Shown piece after piece: positions 20,928 to 30,505 of a stretch of DNA of 64,000 bases (within the stretch, counting starts at the first letter, position 1; each line of letters starts with the position of its first letter). Below the pieces are notes generated by a model. It saw only the letters and a program-made list of their open reading frames with translations, had not been told where the DNA came from and ran no database searches. This DNA comes from Chromatiaceae bacterium. Lineage in GTDB: Bacteria > Pseudomonadota > Gammaproteobacteria > Chromatiales > Chromatiaceae. The position numbers and the translations under genes were made by a program. The DNA is taken from positions 2,016,315 through 2,080,314 of the forward strand of contig CP037918.1 in NCBI GenBank assembly GCA_019356535.1. The letters run 5' to 3'.

Positions 20928-21671
20928 ATGAACATCGACACCGCTTTCATCACGGGCACCAGCTCCGGCCTCGGCCGGGGGTTGTGCGAGACACTGCTGG
21001 AAGACGGCTGCACCGTCTTCGGTTGTAGCCGTCGGCCTTCGACGCTGCCGGGATTGCACCACGCGAGCTGTGATCTACGCGATCACGAAACCGTACCTGA
21101 ATGCCTGGCCACCTTGCTCGAACCGGCCGAACGGCTCGACCTCGTGGTGCTCAACGCCGGGGTGCTGGGACGAATCGAGCTGCTGCACCGCCTGCCATTG
21201 GACGAGGCCAAGGCCGTGATGGAGGTCAACCTCTGGTCGAACAAGACGGTGATGGACTGGCTGCACGCCTGGGGCCGGCCGGTTCGCCAGGTGGTGATGA
21301 TCTCGTCAGGCGCCGCCGTACTGGGCAACAAGGGCTGGGGAGGCTACGCCCTGTCCAAGGCGGCGCTCAACATGCTGGCAAAGCTGTACGCGCACGAGTT
21401 TCCCGATACACACATTTGCGCGCTGGCGCCCGGCATCATCGACACCGCAATGATGGACCACCTGTGCGACGAGGCCGACGCCGATGCCTTTCCCGCACTG
21501 CAACGGCTGCGCACAGCACGCGGTACCGAGGCGATGCCCACTCCGCGCGAGGCGGCACGCCGGATCCTGTCGGTACTGCCCGCCCTGCGTGAGCAGCCGA
21601 GCGGCAGTTTCGTGGACATCCGCCAGTTGATCGATCCGGAAGGCTATGCCCGACTCTATGGAAAACGCTGA
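20928..21671 (+). CDS. Short-chain dehydrogenase/reductase
   Basis: A 247-residue Rossmann-fold oxidoreductase of the SDR family. The cofactor loop is TGTSSGLGRGL, NAG is present in VLNAGVLG, and the catalytic residues are Ser in VMISSGAA and the YxxxK pair YALSK. The family uses NAD(P)H on alcohols or carbonyls; the early arginines in CSRRP after the second strand favour NADP. Substrate unknown. It shares no obvious operon with neighbours. Confidence 0.9.
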   Translation: MNIDTAFITGTSSGLGRGLCETLLEDGCTVFGCSRRPSTLPGLHHASCDLRDHETVPECLATLLEPAERLDLVVLNAGVLGRIELLHRLPLDEAKAVMEVNLWSNKTVMDWLHAWGRPVRQVVMISSGAAVLGNKGWGGYALSKAALNMLAKLYAHEFPDTHICALAPGIIDTAMMDHLCDEADADAFPALQRLRTARGTEAMPTPREAARRILSVLPALREQPSGSFVDIRQLIDPEGYARLYGKR

Positions 21672-21730
21672 ACCGCGTCAGCCGCCCTCTGGCATCTTCC
21701 CCTGCCCAACCAGCCCCCGCCAGTACGGCA

Positions 21731-23422
21731 TCAGAAAGTGTGCCGCAGGCTGAGGTAGAAGGTGTTGTCGTCCACGGTAGGTGAGCGGTAGTCGCCCACC
21801 GGATGAGCCCATTCAACCCGCAGGCGGGTGTGGCCGTTTTCTCCCCAGCGGCGCGAGATCTCGCCTCCCAGCCCCAGCGCGGCCAGGCGGCTGTCGGAGA
21901 CTGCCCCCGGGACCTTGTTGCCTACCCAGGCGACATCGGCGAAGGGGCCGGCCTCGAGCGACCAGCCCGACACGCTGTCGAAGACATGTGCATATTCCAG
22001 ACTCAGCGACAGGCCATGCTCGCCCGTACTCTCGGCCGGTTCGAAGCCACGCACGCTGCCGTGACCACCGATGGCGAACAGGTCGGATGACAGCAGCTCG
22101 TTCGAGGCATGCTGGGCGCGCAATCGACCTGTCAGCACATCGCTGTCACGCAACTGGTAACGACCTACCCCTTCGAAGGTGAATATCCAGGCGCGTGGAT
22201 CGCCACTGGCGCGGGTGGCATCGATCTCGCCACGCGCATCGGCATTCAACCAGCCCACCCCGCGAGAGATCCGCACCCCGCCATAGAGCACATGCCGATA
22301 GCCTCGGTCGAGCAGGTTGCCCTCAATGAACACCCGGGTGATGCGATCGTCCGTATCGGGCAGCCCCGCCAGGAAGGAACGATGCCGCCGATGTTCGAAC
22401 CCGGTGCGCAGCTCGCTGCGGAACTGCACCGTGTTGACCAGTGCGCTGGACAGTGCCAGTCCCCAGATGTCGGTCTTGCCCGTGGCACGCAGTGCCGCCA
22501 GGCGGTCGCCGATACTGTTCTCGGAACGCAGCCACCGTCCCTCCAGACGCAAGTTGCGCAGACCGATGGGGCTGACGAATCCCAGCTGCGCGGTCTTGAG
22601 TTTCTTGTTCGACTTGCGCAATTGCAACGAGAAGGTCTCGCCCAGACCCAGCAGATTGCTCTTGCGGAGGTCGACGCTGAACACCCAGCGACCGGTGAGC
22701 TCGCTGCCGTGATTGTCCAGTCCGACCTGCTGTCGATCATCGTCGGCCGGTACGATCGACAGGCGCAGGTCGGTGGTCCCCGGCGCCTGCCCGCGGCGCA
22801 GATTGAGTGAGCCTCGCAGGTTACCCAGGGCGTTGATATCCTGCACCACGCTCTCCGCCGCGCGCTCGGTAAACACCTCGCCGGATTTCAGCCGCCAGGC
22901 CATCGCCTCGGCAATAAAGGGGCGCAGGCCGCCCTCGTTACGAATATCAACCTGGCCGATACGCCCGAGCACGATGCGTACCTCGAGCACACCATCGGCC
23001 AGGGACTGCGGCGGGGTGACGACCTTGACTAAGGGATAACCCTGCCGGTAGTGCAAGGCGGTAAGGTCGTACTTCAGTCGCGCCAGGTCCTCCCGGGTGA
23101 GGTCGCGCCCGGTGTAGGACCGCGCCACCGCGTCCAGGGCAGCGCTGTCGATCACCAGGTCACCGACAAAGGTGATGCGCCGGACGTGGGCAAAAGGCTC
23201 CTGGCCGTCGGCCGGTACGCGAAACGCTTCGGGCGCGGGACGTTCTCCCGGTTCGACCGGCTGCACCAGCGGGGCCGGCAGGCCCTGGTCCGGTCGATCC
23301 ACCACGCCGGGCAAGGCCGAAGGGGGCAAGGGTGTGGCAGCATCGACCTCCTGTCCCCAGCCCATCGCCAACACCAGCAATCCGGCCGCCGCCTGCGGCC
23401 ATTTCACACCTTCCATACGCAT
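21731..23422 (-). CDS. Two-partner secretion outer-membrane transporter (TpsB, ShlB/FhaC family)
   Basis: Exports the adjacent exoprotein across the outer membrane. After a signal peptide (MRMEGVKWPQAAAGLLVLAMGWGQE region) and a proline-rich linker come two POTRA-like domains (VRRITFVGDLVID onward; AYRQGYPLV-type motif HYRQGYPLVKVV) and a C-terminal 16-strand barrel ending in YLSLRHTF, with terminal phenylalanine as expected for Bam-assembled barrels. The barrel has the conserved GGHGSVRGF motif of the lid loop. Start 23422 has GGAG five bases upstream. Its first 19 bases overlap the end of the exoprotein gene. Confidence 0.93.
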   Translation of the reverse strand: MRMEGVKWPQAAAGLLVLAMGWGQEVDAATPLPPSALPGVVDRPDQGLPAPLVQPVEPGERPAPEAFRVPADGQEPFAHVRRITFVGDLVIDSAALDAVARSYTGRDLTREDLARLKYDLTALHYRQGYPLVKVVTPPQSLADGVLEVRIVLGRIGQVDIRNEGGLRPFIAEAMAWRLKSGEVFTERAAESVVQDINALGNLRGSLNLRRGQAPGTTDLRLSIVPADDDRQQVGLDNHGSELTGRWVFSVDLRKSNLLGLGETFSLQLRKSNKKLKTAQLGFVSPIGLRNLRLEGRWLRSENSIGDRLAALRATGKTDIWGLALSSALVNTVQFRSELRTGFEHRRHRSFLAGLPDTDDRITRVFIEGNLLDRGYRHVLYGGVRISRGVGWLNADARGEIDATRASGDPRAWIFTFEGVGRYQLRDSDVLTGRLRAQHASNELLSSDLFAIGGHGSVRGFEPAESTGEHGLSLSLEYAHVFDSVSGWSLEAGPFADVAWVGNKVPGAVSDSRLAALGLGGEISRRWGENGHTRLRVEWAHPVGDYRSPTVDDNTFYLSLRHTF

Positions 23423-26400
23423 GACGTCTCCATCTCCTCTATCACCTCCCCCTCCGGGCGAGCGACAGTTGAGCATAACGTCGACTCCAGCAAAACGCTA
23501 CCACCTGGAGCCTGGTCCCAGCCTTCCGGGACAGGATTGCAACCACCATTCACCAACTGGTCACAGAAGGTCACCTGGGCCTCCTTGCCCCCAGCCGCCG
23601 TGGGCGGCAGGGCATCGGGATCGAAGTCGTCCGGCAGACTGACCAACCGTCCGACATCCGGGGGCGACAATTCGAAATCGAGCCCGATGATCAGATCGCC
23701 CGCTGGCGTGAACCCGCTGGAGCGCTTGCCGGGCTGCCCCGGATCACGTGGCACCTCCTGCTCCCGCTGTTGATCGCGCACACGGGCCAGTTCCCGTTGT
23801 GGGGCAATTTCTCCTTCACTCGGCGGAGCTGAACCGGATTCCGGATCAAGCGCCGGAGCACTGGGCTGATGATCTTCGATCACCAGTTGTGCCAGCTGGG
23901 TTCCCGGTTGCCAAGGCTGTTCGCCACTGGTCACCGGATCACAGGAGCCGCTCTCACACTGCTGATACCGGCTGTCGCTGCCCTGTGCCAGGGCGGTGCC
24001 GAAGCCCGACGCTTGTGCACGCGGCAACTCGCCACCGTGCAGTTGCAGCTGGCCGGGCGCGCCTGGCGAACCTGCGATCAGGCGGGTGCGCGCCTCGGCC
24101 AAGTCGACTCCCGCGGTGTTGCGCACCTCGCTGCCAATGCCTCCTTGCAGGTCGAGACGCTGCCCGGCCACTTCCAGCCCGGCGCGGATCGGGGCCTGGG
24201 TCGCCGTGAAGCCGGTCGCTGCTTCCACCGCGTGACCCAGGGCACTGACCAGCAGATCGCTGCCGGCGCCAGTCTCGACGCTGCCGCTGTCGGCGGCCAG
24301 CAGCAGGTCGGCCATCGCCAGCGCCTGCTCACCGCTACCCGTGGCCCCCGGCCACCCAGCCCGGGCGAACACGCCCATGTGTCCGTCGGCCGAGAGGGCC
24401 GGCCCGGTGCCGTCAGCCCCGAAGGCGAAGAGATCGGCTGTTGCCTGGGCATCGCTCCGCGCGGCCTCGGCATCGGCGACCACCGCCAGCCCGCGACCGC
24501 TGACATCAATACTCAGGCGATCGCCTTCGATTCCCAGGTCTGCAAACGCATACCCTTCGCTCGCGCCCGTGCTGAGCGCATCGACACGCACACCTTGCGG
24601 AACTGTCAGTGACAACTGCCCTTCGGTCGCCAGCGCCAGGGAGGCATCGGCGATGCCGATCCGGCCATCCGCACCCGGGGATCGGTTACTGCTCGCACGC
24701 ACGCTCAGATGCCCGGCATCGATCATCAGGTCGCCGGTGGCCTGCAAGACACCTGCCGCCACGGCCTCGCTGCCGTTGCCGCCCGGGGCCGTATCGGCCA
24801 GCGCGCTGATATCCCAGTCACCGTGGAAGCCCAGCGCACCGTCGGCGCGGAATCCGCCCAGTGCGTGAGCCGAGGCCATGCCTTCTCCAGCGGCCTGGCT
24901 GTGCACAGAATGCTTGCTGCCAGGCGCTACCGTCACATTACGCCCGATGCCGGCCATCAGGGCATCAGCCTGTGGACCGTTGCGGCCATTGGCCCCTGCA
25001 TTCACCCCGAAGTTACCGGCCAGCGCGAGATCGCCCTGACCGGTCGCCGCATTCACGGCAGCAGCCAGGTCGGCCGAGGTAAGACCACCGCCGAGGCTTG
25101 GGCCATAAGCCGCGATATCACCACCCATCACCAGCCCCCCCAAGGCCACACCGTCCGCGTCGGCCTGAATCATCACCTGGTTACCAGCATTGCCGATACG
25201 CATGTCCGCCGGTGAGACAAACAGACCCAGTGACAACGCCTCGCCCGCGGCCAGGGCATAGCTGAGCGCCTGGCTGTGTACCGCCAGATCGCCGCTGAAT
25301 AGCACGCCGGGAAGACTGCCGACCCCACCCAGGCCGACCACACCTAACAGGGAGACGGCATTGGCCTCGAGATCAGAGATGGCCTGGCTGGTGATCGTGG
25401 TGCCAGTGGTGACCACGGTCACCTGCTCGCCGACAATCCCGCCAAGGCTGTTGGCCATCGCCGAGGCGTTGCCCTCGGCGACGGCGTGGGAGCGTACCGA
25501 CAGGCTGCCGGCCATCAACGTGTCGCGGCTGCTATTCGCACCGTCAGCTGGTGCACCGATGCCCGCATCACTACCGATCAGCACCTCGGAAACGGCCTCA
25601 ACGAGATGCTTGCGACTGAAGCGGGTATTGGCGCCCTGCCCCCTGGCATCCGACGTCACAGCCAGGGCACCGGTCACCTCCGTTTCGCCGCCCGCACCGA
25701 GCAACTGTGCGGACGAAAGGGCATGCGCCGAGCCCGTGCTCCCCTCTTCCACCCGGGCCACACTTTGGACATCGATATCACCCTCAGCATATAGGTTGCC
25801 CCGCCCATCTTCACCGGCGCGCATCGCCAGCTGCGCGGTGGCACGCCGGTTACCGGCATCACCCTGCTGCTGCGAACGCACCTCGAGGTCAGCCAGCAGA
25901 CGAATGTGTCTGCCCGCCTGCACGGCGACCGCTACCCGTCCGCTCTGATCTGTCCCCTGGGCGCTGGCCTTGATCATCGAGGCCGATGCCCCCCCCGGCA
26001 GGCGCACGCTGCGCCCGGCCTGAAGCTGCACGTCCACATCGCTGCGTGCCCCCTGCTGACTCGAAGAGGCGATGATGTGCGCACCATCCAGGGCGATGTC
26101 ACGGCCTGCCTCCAGGCCGACCCCGACGATGCCACGCTGAGTGTCCTGCCGGGAACGCGCCGCCGTCTCGGTGCCACGCAGCAGGAGATCTTCGGCTGCA
26201 CTCATGCGCACCCGAGCCTCCCCCTGCCCACCGTTATTGCGGGTGGTCGCGGTCACCTGCGTCCCCTGCATTTCCAGACCGGCACCGTGGGACCCGACAC
26301 GGACCACTGCCCGCGCCGCGCCACCGTTGTTTTCAGCCTGGGCACTGAGTTGCGAGTCGTTCAGGCTCGCATGTCCGGCACTGTCGAGCACGATCTTCGC

Positions 26401-27498
26401 CCGACCCGTGCCGCCATTGCGGTTCGCCATCGCCTGCAAGGTACTGCCCTTGGACCAGATTCGACGATCCGCACTAACGCGGATACTGGCCTCCGCGTTG
26501 CCCGATTGCCGGTTGGCCCGCGCCGTGAGCTGTGCTTCGTGCAGACGGACATTGCCGGCCGACTGCACCTCGATGGTGGTGGCATCGATCACACCGTCAA
26601 GATTGACGACATCAGTCACTGCCTGGTGCGCCATGCGCGCCGTGATCAGGACCTCACGCCCGCGCACCCTGCCGTCGGCCCGCACACCGCTATCACCCTG
26701 CCAGGCGCCCAGGGTGGACGGGTCGACAGTAAAGGTGATGATGCCGTCACCGCGCAGGTCGAGGGCCAGGGCATCCAGCCCCTCCTGCGCATCGCCGTTG
26801 CGCAAACGCAAAGTGGCATCCGTGGCCGACGCCAGGATCACCTGTCCGAGTTGTGCACGCACCACGCCGACATTGGCAACCTGTGGTGCCATGAGCACGG
26901 CAAAGCCGCCGTCGCTGGTCACAATGCTCCCGCGGTTGACCACCCGGGCGCCATCGACAGTACCCCCGGCCTCGAGCCGGAAGGTAACCTTGCCGTTGGC
27001 GTTGTGCGGATCACCGATGTCAGAGGTGGTGGCCAGCAAGGCGCCGACATTTACCTGGGCATTGGCGCCAAAGGTGATCCCCGCATTGTTGATCAGGAAC
27101 ACCGTGCCAGCGGCAAACAGCTTGCCGTCGAAGCGCGTGGCGCCGCCCAGGCCCTGGCCATTGCCCAGGATCTTGTTGACGACGACCGCGCTGTTCGCCT
27201 GGTTAAAACGCACCGTCTCAGCGGCCGTGGTGTCGAAACTGTTCCATTCGATGCGCGCATACGGCGAGGCCTGATCGATCACCGTGCGTTGCCCACCATC
27301 CTTGACGGAAACGCTGGCCGCCCCTTCAACAACGCTGCTCAACTGCGGCGCGCTCGGAGCGACGGCGCTGGCAAAGACCAGCAACCCGCCGATCAGTATA
27401 CGGACACAGCTATTGATCTCGCGACCGTTAACCTTGCGATGACGCCAGTGAAAACACTGCTTCTCGACATTGAACATTCCTTGCCCCTTGTGAACCAT
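23404..27498 (-). CDS. Two-partner secretion exoprotein (TpsA, filamentous-haemagglutinin type)
   Basis: A 1364-residue secreted beta-helical protein. An extended signal region (membrane core ILIGGLLVFASAVA) precedes the TPS secretion domain (about 55-290), recognisable by the LINNAGITFGANAQVNVGALLATT stretch around the NPNG-like site. Residues from about 300 to 520 hold repeats of roughly 40 residues with an A-x-A-x-NGG pattern; the rest is alanine/glycine-rich beta-helix. Near the C-terminus four cysteines (about 1312, 1320, 1342, 1360) end the protein, reminiscent of HMW1-type C-terminal anchoring loops. Start 27498 has GGAAGG eight bases upstream. Likely an adhesin or biofilm factor; no toxin domain is seen. 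Confidence 0.9.
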   Translation of the reverse strand: MVHKGQGMFNVEKQCFHWRHRKVNGREINSCVRILIGGLLVFASAVAPSAPQLSSVVEGAASVSVKDGGQRTVIDQASPYARIEWNSFDTTAAETVRFNQANSAVVVNKILGNGQGLGGATRFDGKLFAAGTVFLINNAGITFGANAQVNVGALLATTSDIGDPHNANGKVTFRLEAGGTVDGARVVNRGSIVTSDGGFAVLMAPQVANVGVVRAQLGQVILASATDATLRLRNGDAQEGLDALALDLRGDGIITFTVDPSTLGAWQGDSGVRADGRVRGREVLITARMAHQAVTDVVNLDGVIDATTIEVQSAGNVRLHEAQLTARANRQSGNAEASIRVSADRRIWSKGSTLQAMANRNGGTGRAKIVLDSAGHASLNDSQLSAQAENNGGAARAVVRVGSHGAGLEMQGTQVTATTRNNGGQGEARVRMSAAEDLLLRGTETAARSRQDTQRGIVGVGLEAGRDIALDGAHIIASSSQQGARSDVDVQLQAGRSVRLPGGASASMIKASAQGTDQSGRVAVAVQAGRHIRLLADLEVRSQQQGDAGNRRATAQLAMRAGEDGRGNLYAEGDIDVQSVARVEEGSTGSAHALSSAQLLGAGGETEVTGALAVTSDARGQGANTRFSRKHLVEAVSEVLIGSDAGIGAPADGANSSRDTLMAGSLSVRSHAVAEGNASAMANSLGGIVGEQVTVVTTGTTITSQAISDLEANAVSLLGVVGLGGVGSLPGVLFSGDLAVHSQALSYALAAGEALSLGLFVSPADMRIGNAGNQVMIQADADGVALGGLVMGGDIAAYGPSLGGGLTSADLAAAVNAATGQGDLALAGNFGVNAGANGRNGPQADALMAGIGRNVTVAPGSKHSVHSQAAGEGMASAHALGGFRADGALGFHGDWDISALADTAPGGNGSEAVAAGVLQATGDLMIDAGHLSVRASSNRSPGADGRIGIADASLALATEGQLSLTVPQGVRVDALSTGASEGYAFADLGIEGDRLSIDVSGRGLAVVADAEAARSDAQATADLFAFGADGTGPALSADGHMGVFARAGWPGATGSGEQALAMADLLLAADSGSVETGAGSDLLVSALGHAVEAATGFTATQAPIRAGLEVAGQRLDLQGGIGSEVRNTAGVDLAEARTRLIAGSPGAPGQLQLHGGELPRAQASGFGTALAQGSDSRYQQCESGSCDPVTSGEQPWQPGTQLAQLVIEDHQPSAPALDPESGSAPPSEGEIAPQRELARVRDQQREQEVPRDPGQPGKRSSGFTPAGDLIIGLDFELSPPDVGRLVSLPDDFDPDALPPTAAGGKEAQVTFCDQLVNGGCNPVPEGWDQAPGGSVLLESTLCSTVARPEGEVIEEMETSCVWKV

Positions 27499-27537
27499 AC
27501 CGCTTACCTTCCATGATACGAAGCTGACGGTATATAT

Positions 27538-27553
27538 GTGTGACACATCACAC
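27538..27553. promoter_or_regulatory. Palindromic operator candidate
   Basis: GTGTGACACATCACAC has perfect 6-bp arms around a 4-base centre and lies directly beside TATAGT, where transcription toward the exoprotein gene would start. The arms resemble CRP half-sites but the spacing is 4, not 6. Confidence 0.4.
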
Positions 27554-27721
27554 TATAGCAAGTAAATAACAAAAGAAAGGGGCAAGAGAAAAACAAATCA
27601 ACAATTTACATTACATGCAAAAAACCTCATAACAGGCTGAATGCAAACAACAAAACACCCGACACTCAACAACAAACACCCCCCGGAACACCGGGTTTCA
27701 CTGCACAATCTATTTACTTTT

Positions 27722-27817
27722 CAGGGTTTCCATGTACTTCCACATCAGGGTTCCAATGTAGTCACCCATGGGGGTTTCACTGTAGTTCCGACATAGGGGT
27801 TTTACTGTACTTTCCGC
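27722..27817. repeat. Four imperfect 24-bp direct repeats
   Basis: Units begin at 27722, 27746, 27770 and 27794. Each carries GGGTTT or GGGGTTT-like sequence followed by a TGTA element and a CC-A core; a more degenerate copy may begin at 27691. The layout resembles the multiple internal repeats at ends of IS21-family elements, but no transposase is nearby. Confidence 0.6.
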
Positions 27818-27829
27818 AAACAGCGAAAA

Positions 27830-28822
27830 TCACTGAAGATCGACCACCACGCGCCCGCGCACCTGCCCCGCCAGAATGCGTTCGGCCAATGCCGGCAGAT
27901 CCTCGAGCCGTGCCACCTGACGGATCGCAGCCAGGTGTTCACGGGGCAAGTCGCGCGCCAGCCGCTCCCAGGCTGCCAGGCGCCGCTCACGCGGACACAC
28001 CACCGAGTCCACACCACGCAGGGAGACGTTGCGCAGGATGAAGGGCATCACCGTGGTGGAAAGCTCGTGACTGCCGGCCAGGCCACACGCCGCCACCGCG
28101 CCACCGTAACGCAGCTCGGCCAAGGTGCGCGCCAGGACCACGCCCCCCACGGTGTCCACCGCCCCGGCCCAGCGCTGGCTCTCCAGCGGGCGCGGCGGCG
28201 CACTCATCGACTCGCGCGACAGGATCTCGGCCGCCCCCAGTTCGCGCAGCCAGTCGGCACCCTCCGGACGCCCGGTGAGCGCGGTGACCTCATACCCAGC
28301 GGCCGAGAGCAGCGCCACGGCCAGCGAACCCACTCCGCCCGAGGCCCCGCTGACCAGCACCGGTCCCGCATCTGCTTTCACCCCGGCCTCCTCAAGGGTC
28401 ATGACGCACAGCATCGCGGTCAGGCCCGCAGTACCCAGGGTCATGGCATCGAGCGCATCCAGCCCCTCAGGAAGTGGAACCAGCCATTCCGAGCGCACCC
28501 GCTGGCGTTGGCTGAAGCCCCCCCAGTAGCGCTCACCCACTCCCCAGCCGGTGAGCAGCACCGCGTCACCCGGCTGCCAGTCGGGCGAATCCGATGCCAG
28601 CACCCGGCCGGCCAGGTCGATCCCCGGCACCATTGGCCATTCACGCACCACCTTGCCTCGACCGGTGATCGCCAGCCCGTCCTTGTAGTTGAGGCTGGAA
28701 TACGCCACCTCGATCAGCACATCGCCTTCCGGCAGATCGGCCTCGCTCAGCGTGCGTATCTGCGCCTGAGTGGCTCCCTCGTCGTCTCGCTCCAGCACCA
28801 GTGCCCGAAATGTCTCGCTCAT
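27830..28822 (-). CDS. acuI: Acryloyl-CoA reductase-like quinone oxidoreductase (AcuI/YhdH)
   Basis: A 330-residue zinc-independent medium-chain reductase. It matches the AcuI/YhdH group throughout: SSLNYKDGLAITG near residue 45, PGIDLAGRV, TGWGVGERYWGG, and the NADPH loop VSGASGGVGSLAV. AcuI reduces acryloyl-CoA, relevant to DMSP or 3-hydroxypropionate metabolism, and protects against acrylate. It stands alone here, so which substrate matters is not indicated. Confidence 0.9.
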   Translation of the reverse strand: MSETFRALVLERDDEGATQAQIRTLSEADLPEGDVLIEVAYSSLNYKDGLAITGRGKVVREWPMVPGIDLAGRVLASDSPDWQPGDAVLLTGWGVGERYWGGFSQRQRVRSEWLVPLPEGLDALDAMTLGTAGLTAMLCVMTLEEAGVKADAGPVLVSGASGGVGSLAVALLSAAGYEVTALTGRPEGADWLRELGAAEILSRESMSAPPRPLESQRWAGAVDTVGGVVLARTLAELRYGGAVAACGLAGSHELSTTVMPFILRNVSLRGVDSVVCPRERRLAAWERLARDLPREHLAAIRQVARLEDLPALAERILAGQVRGRVVVDLQ

Positions 28823-29006
28823 GTTTCTAACCTCTTTTGTTACTCGTTATCTCCATCCCGGCCCTCTCCCGACCCAGCATTCGCCCCCCCGCAAGCGGGA
28901 GAGGCCGGGAGGGAGACCATCAGGCCAACCTTGATCCGCCCTCTCGCCACGGTCAATACGAAAACTCAATGCTTGCGGCGACCGGTTGGCCCGCTACCAT
29001 TGCGCC

Positions 29007-29993
29007 ATGCCAAATTCCACCCTGCCCGACCGCCGCCTTGCGGTGGCCCCCATGCTCGACTGGACCGACCGCTGGTGCCGCTATTTCCTGCGCCAGATCA
29101 GCCGGCAGGTCCTGCTCTATACCGAGATGGTCACCACCGGCGCCCTGTTGCACCGCGAACCGGCCCACTTCCTGGACTTTCACCCACAAGAACACCCGCT
29201 GGCCCTGCAACTCGGCGGCAGCGAACCGGCCGCCCTCGAGCGCTGCGCGCGACTGGCCACCGACTGGGGCTACGACGAGCTGAACCTGAACATCGGCTGC
29301 CCCTCCGACCGGGTGCAATCGGGTCGTTTCGGCGCCTGCCTGATGGCCGAACCCGAACTGGTGGCGGAATGCGTGGCGGCGATGCGCGAGGGCTTTCCCG
29401 GCCCGGTCACGGTCAAGCACCGCATCGGCATCGACGACATGGACGACTACGAGGACATGGCACGTTTCGTCGAGCGGGTCGCGGGTGCCGGCTGCAAGAC
29501 CTTCATCGTGCATGCACGCAAGGCTTGGCTGTCAGGCCTGAGTCCTAAGGAAAACCGCGAGGTGCCCCCGCTGCGCTACGAACAGGTGTACCGGCTCAAG
29601 CAGGACTTCCCCGCATTGGAGATCGTGATCAACGGCGGTATCGCCTCCCTCGAACAGGCACTGGAACACCTGGCCCGGGTAGACGGGGTGATGATGGGGC
29701 GCGCGGTCTATCACGACCCCTGGCTGCTGGCCGAGGCCGACCGACGCGTCTTCGGACACGACAGCGCACCGGCCTCGCGCCGCGCGGTGGTGCTGGGCAT
29801 GCGCGAGTTCATCGAGGCCGAACTGGCTGCCGGGGTGCGCCTGCACCGCATCACCCGGCACATGCTGGGCCTGTTCGCCGGCGTGCCCGGGGCACGTCAC
29901 TGGCGGCGTCACCTGTCGCAACACGCCAACCGTCCCGGCGCGGGCTGGCACATCGTGGAGCAGGCGCTGGCGACAATCCGCGAGCCCTCTTGA
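29007..29993 (+). CDS. dusA: tRNA-dihydrouridine synthase A
   Basis: FMN-dependent reduction of U20/U20a in tRNA. The DusA pattern is clear: APMLDWTDRWCRYFLRQ at the N-terminus, EMVTTGALLH, NLNIGCPSDRVQSGRFGACLM with the catalytic cysteine (GCPS loop), and GRAVYHDPW near residue 225. 328 residues from the ATG at 29007; the TTG-initiated longer version has no ribosome site. The preceding intergenic stretch (28823-29006) carries GC-rich GCAAGCGGGAGAGG-type repeat sequence. Confidence 0.96.
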   Translation: MPNSTLPDRRLAVAPMLDWTDRWCRYFLRQISRQVLLYTEMVTTGALLHREPAHFLDFHPQEHPLALQLGGSEPAALERCARLATDWGYDELNLNIGCPSDRVQSGRFGACLMAEPELVAECVAAMREGFPGPVTVKHRIGIDDMDDYEDMARFVERVAGAGCKTFIVHARKAWLSGLSPKENREVPPLRYEQVYRLKQDFPALEIVINGGIASLEQALEHLARVDGVMMGRAVYHDPWLLAEADRRVFGHDSAPASRRAVVLGMREFIEAELAAGVRLHRITRHMLGLFAGVPGARHWRRHLSQHANRPGAGWHIVEQALATIREPS

Positions 29994-30054
29994 ACCCCCC
30001 CCACCCGGCCCCATCTCTCTGTCAGCCGAACAAGGACCGCAGAGGAGAAAGGAC

Positions 30055-30495
30055 ATGACCCTGATGAAGACAACAAACCCCTGGAGCCTGCTCGAGGAGT
30101 TCAACCGCGAATTCGCCCGCATGATGCCCGGCTTTGCCGACGACGACAGCCGCGTGGTCGGCAGCACCTGGTCACCCGCCGTGGACATCAAGGAAGAAGA
30201 CGACCGCTTCGTGATCCGCGCCGATATCCCCGGCGTGCCCCCCGAGGACATCGACGTGTCCATGGAACAGGGTGTGCTCACCATCAAGGGCAATCGCAAG
30301 CACGAGGTGGAAGAAGGCAAGGAAGGCTGGCACCGCGTGGAGCGCGCCTACGGCACCTTCATGCGCCGCTTCGCCCTGCCCGAGAACGTGGATGCGGACA
30401 AGATCTCCGCCACCAGCAAGGACGGCGTGCTGGAACTGGTGTTGCCGAAGGCGCAACAGGACGACCAGCCGCGCAAGATCAAGGTGCAAGGCTGA
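30055..30495 (+). CDS. Small heat shock protein (Hsp20)
   Basis: A 146-residue holdase chaperone. The alpha-crystallin domain spans about 40-135 with FVIRADIPGVPPEDIDVSME and the hallmark DGVLELVLPK, and a C-terminal IKV motif for oligomer contacts. A ribosome site GGAGAAAGGA precedes the ATG. It is followed after 10 bp by a second hsp20 gene, with a terminator after that. Confidence 0.95.
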   Translation: MTLMKTTNPWSLLEEFNREFARMMPGFADDDSRVVGSTWSPAVDIKEEDDRFVIRADIPGVPPEDIDVSMEQGVLTIKGNRKHEVEEGKEGWHRVERAYGTFMRRFALPENVDADKISATSKDGVLELVLPKAQQDDQPRKIKVQG

Positions 30496-30505
30496 GGAGG
30501 GTGCC

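Larger units (their letters stand above)
27499..27829. promoter_or_regulatory. AT-rich upstream region of the exoprotein gene
   Basis: 331 bp without a gene, markedly more AT-rich than its surroundings from 27540 to 27720. A TATAGT box on the minus strand (27553-27558 region) sits next to a perfect palindrome, and four imperfect 24-bp tandem units lie at 27722-27817. The exoprotein promoter must be in this interval; a convincing -35 box is not visible, suggesting activator dependence. Confidence 0.6.

Noticed and set aside
25906..27516. A 536-codon open frame on the plus strand opposite the exoprotein gene
   Set aside because: It is the complement of a GC-rich repetitive coding region; no recognisable motif and no ribosome site. 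The minus-strand frame has a signal peptide and TPS domain.
27538..27553. CRP binding site
   Set aside because: Half-sites are separated by 4 bases rather than the 6 required.
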